The notes: a model not told the origin generated them from the sequence alone. DNA of 24,108 bases from an uncultured bacterium (GCA_905215445.1 CAJMPZ010000037.1:1-24108), one strand, 5' to 3'; shown: positions 15,586 through 23,829, numbered from the stretch's first letter. Program-made: numbers and translations.

Positions 15586-16605
15586 TTACAAAACGATGCC
15601 GTCCATGGAGTTGGCAACGTTCTCGACCAGCCCTGCGCGCACGGCTTCGGCCGCCGCGAGCGTACCGTTTTTAACAGCCTCGACCGAGGTGGCGCCATGG
15701 CCGATCAGGACCACGCCGCGCAAGCCCAAAAGAATCGCGCCGCCCTTGGCGTCGCCCGAAAGCTTGGCCTTTATCTCGCGCATCTGCTTTTTAATGAGCA
15801 GCGCGGCAATCTTGGTGCCAAGCGAAGACATAAAGACGCCCTTGAGTTCCTGCAGCAAGAACTTGGCAGCACCCTCGGTGGCCTTGAGCGCAATATTGCC
15901 CGACATGCCGTCGGCGACCACGACGTCAAAATTGCCCGACGTAAGATCGGTGCCCTCGCAGTTGCCCACAAAACCGGGAACAGCGGCCTTCATGGCCGGA
16001 AAGCACGACTTGGTGAAGTTGGAGCCCTTTTCGTCCTCGGTGCCGTTGGCAAGCAGACCGACGCGGGGATGCTCAATGCCCAAGACGACGCGCGCATAGG
16101 CGCTACCCATCTGGGCAAAACGAACCATGTCGTCGACCTCGACATCGGGGTTGGCGCCCATGTCGCAGAGGACCGTCAGGCCGCCATCGCGGTTGGGCAG
16201 TGCATTGGTGAGGCACGGACGGACCGGCTGCTTCTTGCCCTCGGCCTGATACCTAAATGGCGTCACGTAGGCGGTAGCGGCAGCGGTCATGGCGCCGGTG
16301 GAGCCGGCAGAAAAGAAGGCATCCGCGTTACCCTTCTTGATAGCGCGGCAGGCAAGCACGATCGAGGACTTGCGCTTGGTCATCACGGCTCGAATGGGAT
16401 CGTCATCCATGGCGATGACATCGGGCGCCTCCAAGGCCTCAACGCGAGCGTGAGCCGCGGCAAAGGGGTTCACGATCTCTGCGGGACCGACGGCCAAGAC
16501 CTCGATATCGGGATCCACCGCAAGCGCCGCCTCGATACCGTCGAGGACAACCTGGGGCTTCTCGTCTCCACCCACAACGTCTACACAAACGCGAACGTTA
16601 CTCAT
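15586..16605 (-). CDS. plsX: Phosphate acyltransferase PlsX
   Basis: Converts acyl-ACP and phosphate into acyl-phosphate, the first donor for phosphatidic acid synthesis by PlsY. The protein has 339 residues. It begins MSNVRVCVDVVGGDEKP (family: D..GGD..P), and contains CRAIKKGNADAFFSAGSTGA, LCDMGAN, and FDVVVADGMSGNIALKATEGAA, all typical PlsX segments. The start is set at 16605, where AAGGAG is 7 nt upstream; the ATG two codons earlier is only 1 nt from that site. It lies immediately downstream of rpmF behind a terminator-like hairpin, the classic yceD-rpmF-plsX arrangement. Confidence 0.96.
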   Translation of the reverse strand: MSNVRVCVDVVGGDEKPQVVLDGIEAALAVDPDIEVLAVGPAEIVNPFAAAHARVEALEAPDVIAMDDDPIRAVMTKRKSSIVLACRAIKKGNADAFFSAGSTGAMTAAATAYVTPFRYQAEGKKQPVRPCLTNALPNRDGGLTVLCDMGANPDVEVDDMVRFAQMGSAYARVVLGIEHPRVGLLANGTEDEKGSNFTKSCFPAMKAAVPGFVGNCEGTDLTSGNFDVVVADGMSGNIALKATEGAAKFLLQELKGVFMSSLGTKIAALLIKKQMREIKAKLSGDAKGGAILLGLRGVVLIGHGATSVEAVKNGTLAAAEAVRAGLVENVANSMDGIVL

Positions 16606-16616
16606 ATACATACTCC

Positions 16617-16652
16617 TTATACAAAAATGGCCGACTCATTGAGCCGGCCATT
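16617..16652 (-). terminator. Terminator / attenuator between rpmF and plsX
   Basis: AATGGCCG (16626-16633) and CGGCCATT (16645-16652), extended inward by a G-U pair and three more pairs to a 12-bp stem with a 3-nt loop. On the minus strand it is followed by TTTTTGTAT, then directly by the plsX ribosome site. It should end most transcripts after rpmF. Confidence 0.85.
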
Positions 16653-16692
16653 GTGGTTCCAGTTGGAACGGCATCGCATCCAGAGTATACAG

Positions 16693-16872
16693 TTACTCGG
16701 TAACGATAACCTCGCGGTCCTTGTAGAAACCGCAGCTGGGGCACACGTGGTGCGGGAGCTTGACAGCGCCGCAACGGGGGCACGTGGACTGAGCCGCAGC
16801 CGAGATCTTCATGTTGGCGGAACGGCGGGTGTGAGTGCGGATACGACCCTGCTTTTGTTTAGGTACGGGCAT
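16693..16872 (-). CDS. rpmF: 50S ribosomal protein L32 (zinc-ribbon form)
   Basis: A large-subunit ribosomal protein of 59 residues. It starts MPVPKQKQGRIRTHTRRSAN, the conserved basic N-terminus of L32. Two CxxC pairs (C31/C34 and C44/C47) form a zinc ribbon, so this is the zinc-requiring C+ form. AAGGAAGGT lies about 5 nt before the ATG. It is encoded between yceD and plsX, and a strong hairpin follows it, which would let a highly expressed ribosomal gene be transcribed apart from plsX. Confidence 0.96.
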   Translation of the reverse strand: MPVPKQKQGRIRTHTRRSANMKISAAAQSTCPRCGAVKLPHHVCPSCGFYKDREVIVTE

Positions 16873-16936
16873 AGTGACCTTCCTTATGAACTATCCAGTG
16901 TGGCGATTACGCGCAAGTAGCGATACTACCACAGTT

Positions 16937-17491
16937 TTACTCGTCAAGCTTGAGATTCTTCAATGCTGCAAATGGATTTTCCGTGGCAGCGGCCCATTCG
17001 GCCTCTGCTTGAGCGGCGCAATCGCATTGCTCGACGTTGAGATTGATGCCGCAGGTGGGGCATAGGCCGCGACAATCGGGCTTGCACAGGACAACGAACG
17101 GCGTGTCCATGACAACCGCGTCGTTGATGGGCTCACCCAGATCGACGATGCGATCCTCGCCCAGTAACTCGTAGCCGTCTTCGTAGGCCTCGGCATCCTC
17201 GGGCTCGTTAAAGAGATAGAATTCCTCGATCTCACCGGCGATATCAAACGAAGCGGGCTCCAGGCAACGGTCGCACTCACCGGTTGCATGCGCGCGGACC
17301 ATGCCCGTAAGCAGAACACCGGTGCCGGCATTGGTAAAGACCACATCGTAATCAATGCCGTTCTGCAGCTGGTACTCCTTCTCGCCCACCGTATAGGTGG
17401 CAACATCGACCTTACCGGTCAGCGGATACGAATCTCCAGGAAACTCGAGCTGCTCGGAAAGATCGACGGTAACGCTCGGGAACTCAGCCAT
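16937..17491 (-). CDS. yceD: YceD / DUF177 family protein, 23S rRNA accumulation factor
   Basis: DUF177 proteins are nearly always encoded just upstream of rpmF and are linked to 23S rRNA accumulation; the exact role is unknown. The 184-residue protein has the CDRC pair (73-76) after a beta-rich N-terminal half, an acidic centre, and a C-terminal cysteine group (C136, C140, C144, C147, then C156 and C158) that resembles a metal-binding site. The DUF177 core C.RC...LCPTCG pattern is clear. The ATG at 17491 overlaps the stop of the preceding gene (TAATG), so it is probably translated by re-initiation; no strong ribosome site is seen. Confidence 0.9.
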   Translation of the reverse strand: MAEFPSVTVDLSEQLEFPGDSYPLTGKVDVATYTVGEKEYQLQNGIDYDVVFTNAGTGVLLTGMVRAHATGECDRCLEPASFDIAGEIEEFYLFNEPEDAEAYEDGYELLGEDRIVDLGEPINDAVVMDTPFVVLCKPDCRGLCPTCGINLNVEQCDCAAQAEAEWAAATENPFAALKNLKLDE

Positions 17492-17988
17492 TACCACTGA
17501 CCATTCTGTTGGGCGGCACCCTCGTTGAGCTGCTGACGGCAACGGGTAACGGTGCCGGTCAGGCTCTTGAGGTTCTCCTCCAGGTGCGTAAAGACCTGCT
17601 CTGCATAGTCCTCGGCAGCATAACGCGTCTCGCGCTCGTACTGCTGGGCACGATCGCGGATGTCGTCGGCCTGCTGCTGCGCAAGGCGGACGATCTCCTG
17701 CTCACCGGCAATGGTGAGGGCCTGCTGCTGAGCGTCGGCGATGATGGAATCGGCCTGGGCGGCGGCGGAAGCCATAAGCTCCTCGCGCTCCTTAAGGATA
17801 CGGCGGGACTTCTGCCACTCCTCGGGATAGCTCATGCGGATCTCGTCGAGGATGTTGAAGAACACGTCGGCGTCGATGACCTTGAACTGAGCGTTCTTGC
17901 CGAAAGGCGGCTTGGCTTCCTCGATCAGCCCTTCGAGCTCATCGACCAAGCTGACGATCCTATCGCCAGGAAAATTCTCGCCCGGCAT
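17491..17988 (-). CDS. Coiled-coil protein of unknown function (DivIVA / ATP synthase b-like)
   Basis: I do not recognise a named family with certainty. The 165-residue protein has an N-terminal part that may pack against a membrane or partner (IVSLVDELEGLIEEAKPPFG, then a VFFNILDEIRMSYPEEW segment at about 42-58). After it comes a long, charged, alanine- and glutamine-rich coiled coil (about 60-150). This layout recalls DivIVA/GpsB-type cell-division initiators and the stalk subunit of F-type ATPases, without diagnostic residues of either. AAAGGAG stands 5 nt before ATG 17988; earlier in-frame ATGs lack a site. It overlaps yceD by one base and follows coaD, so it is cotranscribed with CoA, ribosome and lipid genes. 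Confidence 0.8.
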   Translation of the reverse strand: MPGENFPGDRIVSLVDELEGLIEEAKPPFGKNAQFKVIDADVFFNILDEIRMSYPEEWQKSRRILKEREELMASAAAQADSIIADAQQQALTIAGEQEIVRLAQQQADDIRDRAQQYERETRYAAEDYAEQVFTHLEENLKSLTGTVTRCRQQLNEGAAQQNGQW

Positions 17989-18056
17989 CCGGTCTCCTTT
18001 CATAGGTAACATATCATCGTGCTAGTTTACCACATGCCACCAGGCAATAAGAAACG

Positions 18057-18554
18057 TCACGAAAAGCGATGTTTGAGCGCTTTGACCACATTGGGCGGAA
18101 CAAAATTGGAAACGTCGCTACCGAGCGAAGCAATCTGGCGCACCACCGAACTCGAGATGTAGCCGTACTGCGGAGCACTCATGACAAAGATGGACTCCAG
18201 CTCGTTATCCAAGCGATAGTTGAGGTCTGCCTGCTGCAGCTCGTACTCAAAGTCGGTCATGGCGCGCAGGCCCTTGACCACGGCCCCCGCCCCCTGCTCG
18301 CGAGCGAAGTCGACCAAGAGGCCGGTAAAGGGCAGGACCTCGACGCCATCGATATCACCGAGCGCCTCGCGAGCCAGCGCCACGCGCTCATCCAGCATAA
18401 ACGTGGTACCCACACCGTTTTTACCCTGCGACTCGGCGACAGCGACGATCACGCTGGGAAAGATGCGGCGGGCGCGGCGGATGACGTCGATATGGCCAAA
18501 CGTGATGGGATCGAAGGTGCCCGGGACGATCACGCGGTTGATGGTGTCACTCAT
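18057..18554 (-). CDS. coaD: Pantetheine-phosphate adenylyltransferase
   Basis: Transfers AMP from ATP to 4'-phosphopantetheine, the penultimate step of coenzyme A synthesis and so the source of the arm placed on ACP. The 165 residues carry the nucleotidyltransferase motif PGTFDPITFGH (11-21, the T/HxGH site), FMLDERVALA, VKGLRAMTDFEYE (93-105) and ISSSVVR (133-139). ATG 18554 has GGGAGG about 6 nt upstream and overlaps the last codons of rsmD by 8 nt. The rsmD-coaD pair is a common bacterial arrangement. Confidence 0.96.
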   Translation of the reverse strand: MSDTINRVIVPGTFDPITFGHIDVIRRARRIFPSVIVAVAESQGKNGVGTTFMLDERVALAREALGDIDGVEVLPFTGLLVDFAREQGAGAVVKGLRAMTDFEYELQQADLNYRLDNELESIFVMSAPQYGYISSSVVRQIASLGSDVSNFVPPNVVKALKHRFS

Positions 18555-19191
18555 GGGCGTCCTCCCAAGGCGCTTCCTCGTTATTTTCGTTCTTGTCAGC
18601 AAGGTCGTTCTCGTCCTCGGCCACCCAGCGCAGCAAGTCAACCGAGGTTATGCCGTAGCGCTTCTCTCGCACGGTCTCAAAACCGGTCGGGTGAGCGCCC
18701 GCGTCGGCGGCAGCGTGCTCAAACAGCGCATAGGCACCCTGTGCCAGCAAGCCTTGCTGAGCTAGGTTTTGCAGCAGCTCCTCGACCGGCTCGGCGCCAA
18801 AGGCATAGGGCGGATCGAGCAGGACCAGATCAAAGGGGCCACCCGGCACACGGCCGCGCGAGGCGCTCGCCAACACATCGCCGGTAACGACGCGCCAACG
18901 CGAGCGGTCGCCGCACAGCGACTCGATATTCTTGGTGATCAGACGGGCGGCATTGCGATCGATCTCGAACGTGGTGAGCGAGCGGGCGCCACGCGAGAGC
19001 ATCTCGATTCCCAGGGCACCGGAGCCGCCAAAGGCATCCAGCACGCGGACCTCGTCCAAATCGAAATCGAACGCCGACATGACCATGGATGCACATGCCT
19101 CGCGCACGCGATCGGTCGTAGGACGGGTGACATCGCGTCCACGCGGCTCTTCGATCTTGCGGCCGCGCCATTCACCGCCGATGATTCTCAT
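18547..19191 (-). CDS. rsmD: 16S rRNA (guanine-N2)-methyltransferase RsmD
   Basis: Methylates G966 (E. coli numbering) of 16S rRNA with S-adenosylmethionine. Of the 214 residues, the N-terminus MRIIGGEWRGRKI and TRPTTDRVREA are typical. The SAM-binding motif I is VLDAFGGSGALGIE (50-63) and the catalytic motif is DPPY (126-129). A C-terminal extension of about 20 acidic residues goes beyond the usual end of the family. The start overlaps the recG stop by 4 nt (ATGA) and the stop overlaps coaD by 8 nt. Confidence 0.95.
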   Translation of the reverse strand: MRIIGGEWRGRKIEEPRGRDVTRPTTDRVREACASMVMSAFDFDLDEVRVLDAFGGSGALGIEMLSRGARSLTTFEIDRNAARLITKNIESLCGDRSRWRVVTGDVLASASRGRVPGGPFDLVLLDPPYAFGAEPVEELLQNLAQQGLLAQGAYALFEHAAADAGAHPTGFETVREKRYGITSVDLLRWVAEDENDLADKNENNEEAPWEDAHE

Positions 19192-21365
19192 CCTCCGCTG
19201 ACCTCCTTAAAGATATGTCGATAACGCATGGCGACCGCGTCGCGCAAGGGGCGCGTCGCCACGGAGTCAAGGTTGCAAGCATACCGCAAGAGCTCGACCG
19301 CGTCCAAATGGGCCCATTCGATAAGATCCTCGTCGGCGTCCAGGTCCACAAAGCGCAAGGTAATGCCGCCGTGTTGACGATAACCCAGAATCTCGCCCTC
19401 GTGGCGCAGACGCAGGTCCATCTGGGCGAGCGTAAAGCCGTCCGAGGTCTTTTCGAGCGACTGGAGGCGGTCTTGTGCCGCCGAGGCGCCGCCATTGCCC
19501 TTGGAGTGCGTCATGACCAGGCAGGTGCCCGACACGCTGCCGCGGCCCACGCGACCGCGCAGCTGGTGCAGGGCCGCCAAGCCAAAGCGCTCACCGTTCT
19601 CGATGACCATGACGGTGGCGTTGGGCACGTCGACGCCCACCTCGACCACCGTAGTCGAGACGAGCACGTCGATCTCGCCACGCTTAAAGGCATCGATAAC
19701 CTGGTCCTTCTCCCCCGCTGGCATGCGGCCGTGAAGGCGCTCGATGGCAAGACCCGGCAACGCCAGACGCAGGCGATCGAGCTCGGTCGCCGTATCGTGC
19801 AGCGGCACGGGGACCGTCACGCGGCCCTCGTCGTCGCGGGCGATACCGGGCACGTCCTCCAGATCATCGGCCGAGTCACTCGGCTCCACGAGCGGGCAAA
19901 TCACGTAGGCCTGCTGACCCTTTTCATGCGCCTCGCGGATGGCGCCATAGGCAAGGTCGCAGCTCGACTCGGTAAGCACGCGTGTCGTCACGCCAGCGCC
20001 AGGGACGGGCCGATGGCGGATGATGCTCGTGTCCAGATCGCCGTAGACCGAAAGCGCCAGCGTACGTGGGATGGGCGTTGCCGTCATAACGAGCAGATCG
20101 GCACCAGGGCCCTTCGCACGCAGGGCGTTGCGTTGGCCGACGCCAAACCGGTGCTGCTCATCGATGACCACGAGCGACAGATGCTTGAACGCCACGTTAT
20201 CCGAAAGCACCGCGTGGGTGCCAAAGAGGACATCGAGCTCGCCCGATTCCAGCTGGGCATGGATCCGCTCGCGCTCGGCCGCTGGCGTGGCGCCCGTCAG
20301 CAGCGCCCAGGTCATGCCAGCCTGCGAGAGCAAGGGGCCGGTCTTATCGGCATATTGACGCGCCAGCACGCCCGTGGGCGCCATAACGCAGGCCTGCGTG
20401 CCGCTATCGGCAGCCACAGCCAGCGCGCAGGCGGCAACGGCGGTCTTACCGGTACCGACATCGCCCAGCAGCAGGCGGTTCATCACGCGCCCGCCATCGC
20501 ACATATCGCGCAGGATATCTTGGAACGCGGCCTCCTGCTCGTCGCTCAGCGAAAATGGCAGGGCTTGCTTGAGCGCGGCCAGGTGCTCGCCCGCGGCGTG
20601 GGCGTAGGGCACCACATCGACCAGGCTGCCGTCGTTGCGCAGGCGCAGCGCCAGCTGCAGGTAAAGGCACTCCTCGTAGGCAAGCCGTGCGCGCGCGATA
20701 TCGCGCTCAGCCATGCTCGAGGGAAAGTGAATTGATCGAAGCGCACGAGCATTGCTCATCAGGCGACGCTTAACGCGCAAGCGTGCGGGAATCGGGTCGA
20801 AGGGATTGCCGACGACCTCGAGCGCGCCACTTACGATGCGGCGCATCCATGCCTGGCTCACGCCGTCACTCACATAATGGACCGGCAAAATGGTGCCCGC
20901 AGCACGCCCGTCATCGAGCTTTTCAAAGTGCGGCGAGGCCATCTGCTTAAAACCGTAGGCAAACTCGACCTTGCCCATCACGGCCAGGCGGTCGCCCTGC
21001 TTAAGCTGCTGGGCAATCCAAGGCTGACGGAAAAAGGCGACCTGCAGCACGCCCGTCTCGTCAACGAGTGAGACCTCGGTCACCTGCATGCGCGGACGCG
21101 GCTTCTTTTGAACGATACGGTCGACCGTGGCGATGATGGTGCACACGGTACCGATGGGCGCCATCTCGATGGACCAGGAGCGCGTAAAATCCAGGTATCG
21201 ATGAGGGATATGCAGAAGGAGGTCCCCCACCGTCCGAATTCCCAGACGGCGAAGGGCCTCCTCACGTTTACCCGAAACATATTTGAGTCGCGCGATATCC
21301 TCGTCGAGCGCATTGCTCTGGGCAAAGCGATCCGAGACGCGCGGCACGGAGCAGAGCTCAGACAT
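19188..21365 (-). CDS. recG: ATP-dependent DNA helicase RecG
   Basis: Superfamily 2 helicase that remodels stalled forks and branched recombination intermediates. The 725 residues run as an N-terminal wedge/OB domain (about 60-200), Walker A GDVGTGKT (301-308), motif Ia MAPTGVLARQ, DEQH box (402-405) followed by RFGVGQR, the TATPIPRTLAL segment (from 428), LHGRMPAGEK, TTVVEVGVDVPNA, and QLRGRVGRG, then the C-terminal region that includes GYRQHG. Slightly longer than average. The ATG at 21365 lies 10 nt past the fakA stop, with only a weak ribosome site. The stop overlaps rsmD. Confidence 0.97.
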   Translation of the reverse strand: MSELCSVPRVSDRFAQSNALDEDIARLKYVSGKREEALRRLGIRTVGDLLLHIPHRYLDFTRSWSIEMAPIGTVCTIIATVDRIVQKKPRPRMQVTEVSLVDETGVLQVAFFRQPWIAQQLKQGDRLAVMGKVEFAYGFKQMASPHFEKLDDGRAAGTILPVHYVSDGVSQAWMRRIVSGALEVVGNPFDPIPARLRVKRRLMSNARALRSIHFPSSMAERDIARARLAYEECLYLQLALRLRNDGSLVDVVPYAHAAGEHLAALKQALPFSLSDEQEAAFQDILRDMCDGGRVMNRLLLGDVGTGKTAVAACALAVAADSGTQACVMAPTGVLARQYADKTGPLLSQAGMTWALLTGATPAAERERIHAQLESGELDVLFGTHAVLSDNVAFKHLSLVVIDEQHRFGVGQRNALRAKGPGADLLVMTATPIPRTLALSVYGDLDTSIIRHRPVPGAGVTTRVLTESSCDLAYGAIREAHEKGQQAYVICPLVEPSDSADDLEDVPGIARDDEGRVTVPVPLHDTATELDRLRLALPGLAIERLHGRMPAGEKDQVIDAFKRGEIDVLVSTTVVEVGVDVPNATVMVIENGERFGLAALHQLRGRVGRGSVSGTCLVMTHSKGNGGASAAQDRLQSLEKTSDGFTLAQMDLRLRHEGEILGYRQHGGITLRFVDLDADEDLIEWAHLDAVELLRYACNLDSVATRPLRDAVAMRYRHIFKEVSGG

Positions 21366-21375
21366 GGGCAGATGC

Positions 21376-23037
21376 CTACTCGATCGAGAAGATCACGGGA
21401 TAGAGCGGCTGCTCGCCACGATGGGCGTCGATCTCCAGGTCGGGCTGAGCCTCCTCGATAGCGTCGACGATCTCCTGGAAGGCTTCATCGGACAGCTCCT
21501 CGCCGGCCAGAATCGTCAGCGCGTCGCCCTCCTCTTCCTCCTGCATACGGTTGATACAATCGAGCGTGACCTGTTTCACATCGGAGCCGACCACATCGAT
21601 GGAACCGGCAATGATACCCATGACGTCACCGGAGTGAATCGGGGAGCCGTCCGAGGCGCTGGAGTCGCGCACGGCGCGGGTGACCTCGCCATCGCGGACC
21701 TCGCTGATGGCGTCGACCATAGCGGCGACGGCGTCCTCGAGATCGGAATCGGGCAGGACCGCGAACAGCGCGGAGAAGGCCTGCGGAACGGTCTTGGTGG
21801 GAACGACGGCGACCTTCTTGTCGGTGCAGGCAGAGGCGGCGGCCTCGGCAGCCATGCGGATGTTACCGTTGTTGGGCAGGATGATAACCGAGGTCGCGTT
21901 GACCTGGTCGACGGCGCCCAGCAGGTCTGCAGTCGAGGGGTTCATGGTCTGACCACCCGACACGATCACGTCGACGCCGAGGGACTTGAGGATGTCGGCC
22001 TCGCCCGAACCGGCGGCAACGGCGACAAAGCCCAGCGCCTTGGCGGGCTCGGCAGCCTTCTCCTGGTCCTCATGAATCTTGGCGGTACGGTCGTGGGCCT
22101 CCATCTCCATGTTGTGGATAAAGACCTCGTAGATCTGACCGAGCTGCAGCATGTGCTCGAGCACCAGGTTGGGGGTGTTGGAGTGCACGTGGATCTTGTA
22201 GTCGGGGTAGGCGCCCACGAGCAACTCACAGTCACCCATGGAGCCCAGGAACTTGAGGCACTCGTCCTCGTCAAAAGGAGCGTCGGCCTTAAAGAGGAAC
22301 TCGTTGCAGTAGCGGAACTCCGAGCCCTCCCAGTCGTCGTTGGCCTCGATCTCAACACGACCAAGGGCCGCGTCGCGGGCAGAGCCAGCGGAATCAAACG
22401 TGGCAGAGAAATCCTCGACAACGGTGCTGCGGCCAAGCGCAGCGGCAACAAAGTTCTCAAGGAAAATAGCAAAGCCGAAGGCGCCGGAGTCGACCACGCC
22501 GTTCTCCTTCAGAACGGGCAGCAGGTCGGGCGTGCGGGCGACGGACTGGTAGGCCTCGACGACGATAGCGTCGAGCGCATCCTCGGCCGAGAACTTCTTC
22601 TTTTCGCACTCGTCGGCCTTGGTCGAGACATCGCGCAGCACCGTGAGGATCGTGCCCTCGATGGGCTTACGGACGGCCTGGAAGGCGACCTTGACGGCTC
22701 GGCGGAACGCATAGGCAATGTTGGCGGACGTAATGGGCTCGTCGGCAGAGACAAGACCCTCGGCCACGCCGCGCAGGATCTGCGAAGTGATGACGCCGGA
22801 GTTGCCGCGGGCGCCCATCAGGGAGCCGTGGGTGATGGCGCCGGCAATGGCCTCCATGTCGGCATCGGCGGGAAGGGCAGAAAGCTCCTTGGTCACCGAG
22901 GCGAGCGTGAGCGACATGTTGGTGCCGGTGTCGCCGTCGGGCACGGGAAAGACGTTGAGCTTGTTGATCTCCTCGGCCTTGTCGGAAACGGCAGCCGCAG
23001 CGATCGGAAAACAGGTGCGAATGGTCTTTGCAATCAT
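21376..23037 (-). CDS. fakA: Fatty acid kinase FakA / DAK2 domain protein (YloV)
   Basis: The kinase subunit that phosphorylates fatty acids held by FakB proteins, giving acyl-phosphate, the same product as PlsX encoded downstream. The 553 residues begin with a DhaL-type (Dak2) ATP-binding domain: NVFPVPDGDTGTNM (28-41, with Mg-binding aspartates) and HGSLMGARGNSG (70-81). A linker and a C-terminal DegV-like domain follow. Length matches FakA (about 550). No fakB is visible in the window, so partners must be elsewhere. The likely site GGAG is 12 nt before the ATG. Asp23 followed by FakA and RecG is a conserved order in Firmicutes (yloU, yloV, recG). Confidence 0.92.
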   Translation of the reverse strand: MIAKTIRTCFPIAAAAVSDKAEEINKLNVFPVPDGDTGTNMSLTLASVTKELSALPADADMEAIAGAITHGSLMGARGNSGVITSQILRGVAEGLVSADEPITSANIAYAFRRAVKVAFQAVRKPIEGTILTVLRDVSTKADECEKKKFSAEDALDAIVVEAYQSVARTPDLLPVLKENGVVDSGAFGFAIFLENFVAAALGRSTVVEDFSATFDSAGSARDAALGRVEIEANDDWEGSEFRYCNEFLFKADAPFDEDECLKFLGSMGDCELLVGAYPDYKIHVHSNTPNLVLEHMLQLGQIYEVFIHNMEMEAHDRTAKIHEDQEKAAEPAKALGFVAVAAGSGEADILKSLGVDVIVSGGQTMNPSTADLLGAVDQVNATSVIILPNNGNIRMAAEAAASACTDKKVAVVPTKTVPQAFSALFAVLPDSDLEDAVAAMVDAISEVRDGEVTRAVRDSSASDGSPIHSGDVMGIIAGSIDVVGSDVKQVTLDCINRMQEEEEGDALTILAGEELSDEAFQEIVDAIEEAQPDLEIDAHRGEQPLYPVIFSIE

Positions 23038-23064
23038 GGGTATTTGAATCTCCGTTTTCGGATG

Positions 23065-23421
23065 CTAGTTCAGACGGCTCTTGAGCGCGTCGATATGGAT
23101 GCCGATCTTAAGGCTGGCGGGATCGATCTGGGCGATCTCCTGCAGGGTGAAGGCAACGGAGCTCGAAAGATTGTGGCAGACGGACTTCATGTTGACGCCG
23201 TTCTCGAGCACGACGTGAAGATCGACCGTAAGGCCGTTCTCGTCGGCGGAGACAAGCACGCCCTTGCGGAGGCGCTGGCCGGCAAGCAGGCGCACGCTCT
23301 CGGCGCCCTGGAGCTGCTCAGCCATACCGACGACGCCATAGCACGTCATCGCGGCATAACCGGCAATATCGGCAATAACGTCGTTCGAGACGCTCAGGCT
23401 GCCGTTAATGGTCTCAGACAC
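23065..23421 (-). CDS. Asp23/Gls24 family protein (YloU)
   Basis: A 118-residue Asp23/Gls24 (DUF322) protein, linked in Gram-positives to the envelope and to alkaline or general stress; the biochemical role is unclear. The domain pattern is visible: GSLSVSNDVIADIAGYAAM, a YGVVGM segment, and VDLHVVLENGVNM. It starts at GTG 23421 with AAGGAG 6 nt upstream; an ATG 11 codons earlier (23454) would place that ribosome site inside the frame. It is the first gene of the long minus-strand block, 27 nt before fakA. The pairing with fakA is widely conserved. Confidence 0.9.
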   Translation of the reverse strand: MSETINGSLSVSNDVIADIAGYAAMTCYGVVGMAEQLQGAESVRLLAGQRLRKGVLVSADENGLTVDLHVVLENGVNMKSVCHNLSSSVAFTLQEIAQIDPASLKIGIHIDALKSRLN

Positions 23422-23574
23422 AAGAATCTCCTTATCTGGTGCTCGCGGCACCATGCCGTGGGAGCAATCATTGCAATATTTTACAACGACCGCGCCATGT
23501 TGAGGTGGTGGGTCGCGGGATTACATCCTCGACACGAAATGTTGATATGGCAACGTTCGAGTCAAGTGGTCGCG
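23422..23574 (-). promoter_or_regulatory. Leader and promoter region of the asp23-ffh block
   Basis: About 150 nt with no gene. TAAAAT on the minus strand (23478-23483) may be the -10 box of asp23; no convincing -35 box was found. Further upstream is a dyad, AATGTTG (23538-23544) and CAACGTT (23551-23557), extended by CTCGA and CGAG. A near-perfect direct repeat flanks it, GGTCGCGG-S-ATTA at 23511-23523 and 23568-23580. Confidence 0.35.
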
Positions 23575-23609
23575 GCATTAAAAAACCCGCCGCATAAGCG
23601 ACGGGTTTT
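23575..23609 (-). terminator. Terminator of the tRNA-Asn unit
   Basis: AAAACCCG (23582-23589) pairs with CGGGTTTT (23602-23609), with three further pairs inside and a 4-nt loop. On the minus strand it is followed by TTTTTTAAT, 7 nt past the tRNA 3' end. Confidence 0.9.
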
Positions 23610-23615
23610 ACAACC

Positions 23616-23690
23616 TGGCTCCCCGGGTAGGACTCGAACCTACAACAGCGCGGTTAACAGCCGCGTGCTCTACCATTGAGCTACCGAGGA
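23616..23690 (-). tRNA. tRNA-Asn (anticodon GTT), distal copy
   Basis: A 75-nt tRNA with encoded CCA. The acceptor TCCTCGG pairs with CCGGGGA. D arm GCTC..GAGC, anticodon stem CGCGG/CCGCG around CTGTTAA (anticodon GTT), and T arm GTAGG-TTCGAGT-CCTAC are all intact. It is identical to the copy at 23725-23799. Confidence 0.97.
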
Positions 23691-23693
23691 ATT

Positions 23694-23715
23694 TAAAAGC
23701 CCAGCGAAATGGGCT
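23694..23715 (-). terminator. Hairpin with T-run between the two tRNA-Asn genes
   Basis: AGCCCA (23698-23703) and TGGGCT (23710-23715) with a 6-nt loop; on the minus strand it is followed by TTTTAAATT. It could partly terminate after the first tRNA or serve as a processing signal. Confidence 0.55.
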
Positions 23716-23724
23716 GAGAAATTC

Positions 23725-23799
23725 TGGCTCCCCGGGTAGGACTCGAACCTACAACAGCGCGGTTAACAGCCGCGTGCTCTACCATTGAGCTACCGAGGA
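23725..23799 (-). tRNA. tRNA-Asn (anticodon GTT), promoter-proximal copy
   Basis: Same 75-nt sequence as the other copy, with encoded CCA and complete cloverleaf. It is the first gene after the promoter at 23830-23857. Confidence 0.97.
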
Positions 23800-23829
23800 A
23801 TAGGTGCGTGCTCTCAAGCAACGAAGTTT

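Noticed and set aside
15462..15698. N-terminal extension of the acyl carrier protein
   Set aside because: ACPs have about 80 residues; the extension overlaps plsX and an internal ribosome site marks the ATG at 15461.
21283..23679. A 798-codon plus-strand open frame opposite fakA and asp23
   Set aside because: Same reason: it covers two intact conserved genes and even runs into a tRNA gene.
23616..23799. CRISPR array suggested by the repeated blocks
   Set aside because: The repeats are two complete tRNA-Asn genes; no array of short repeats with spacers was seen anywhere in the window.
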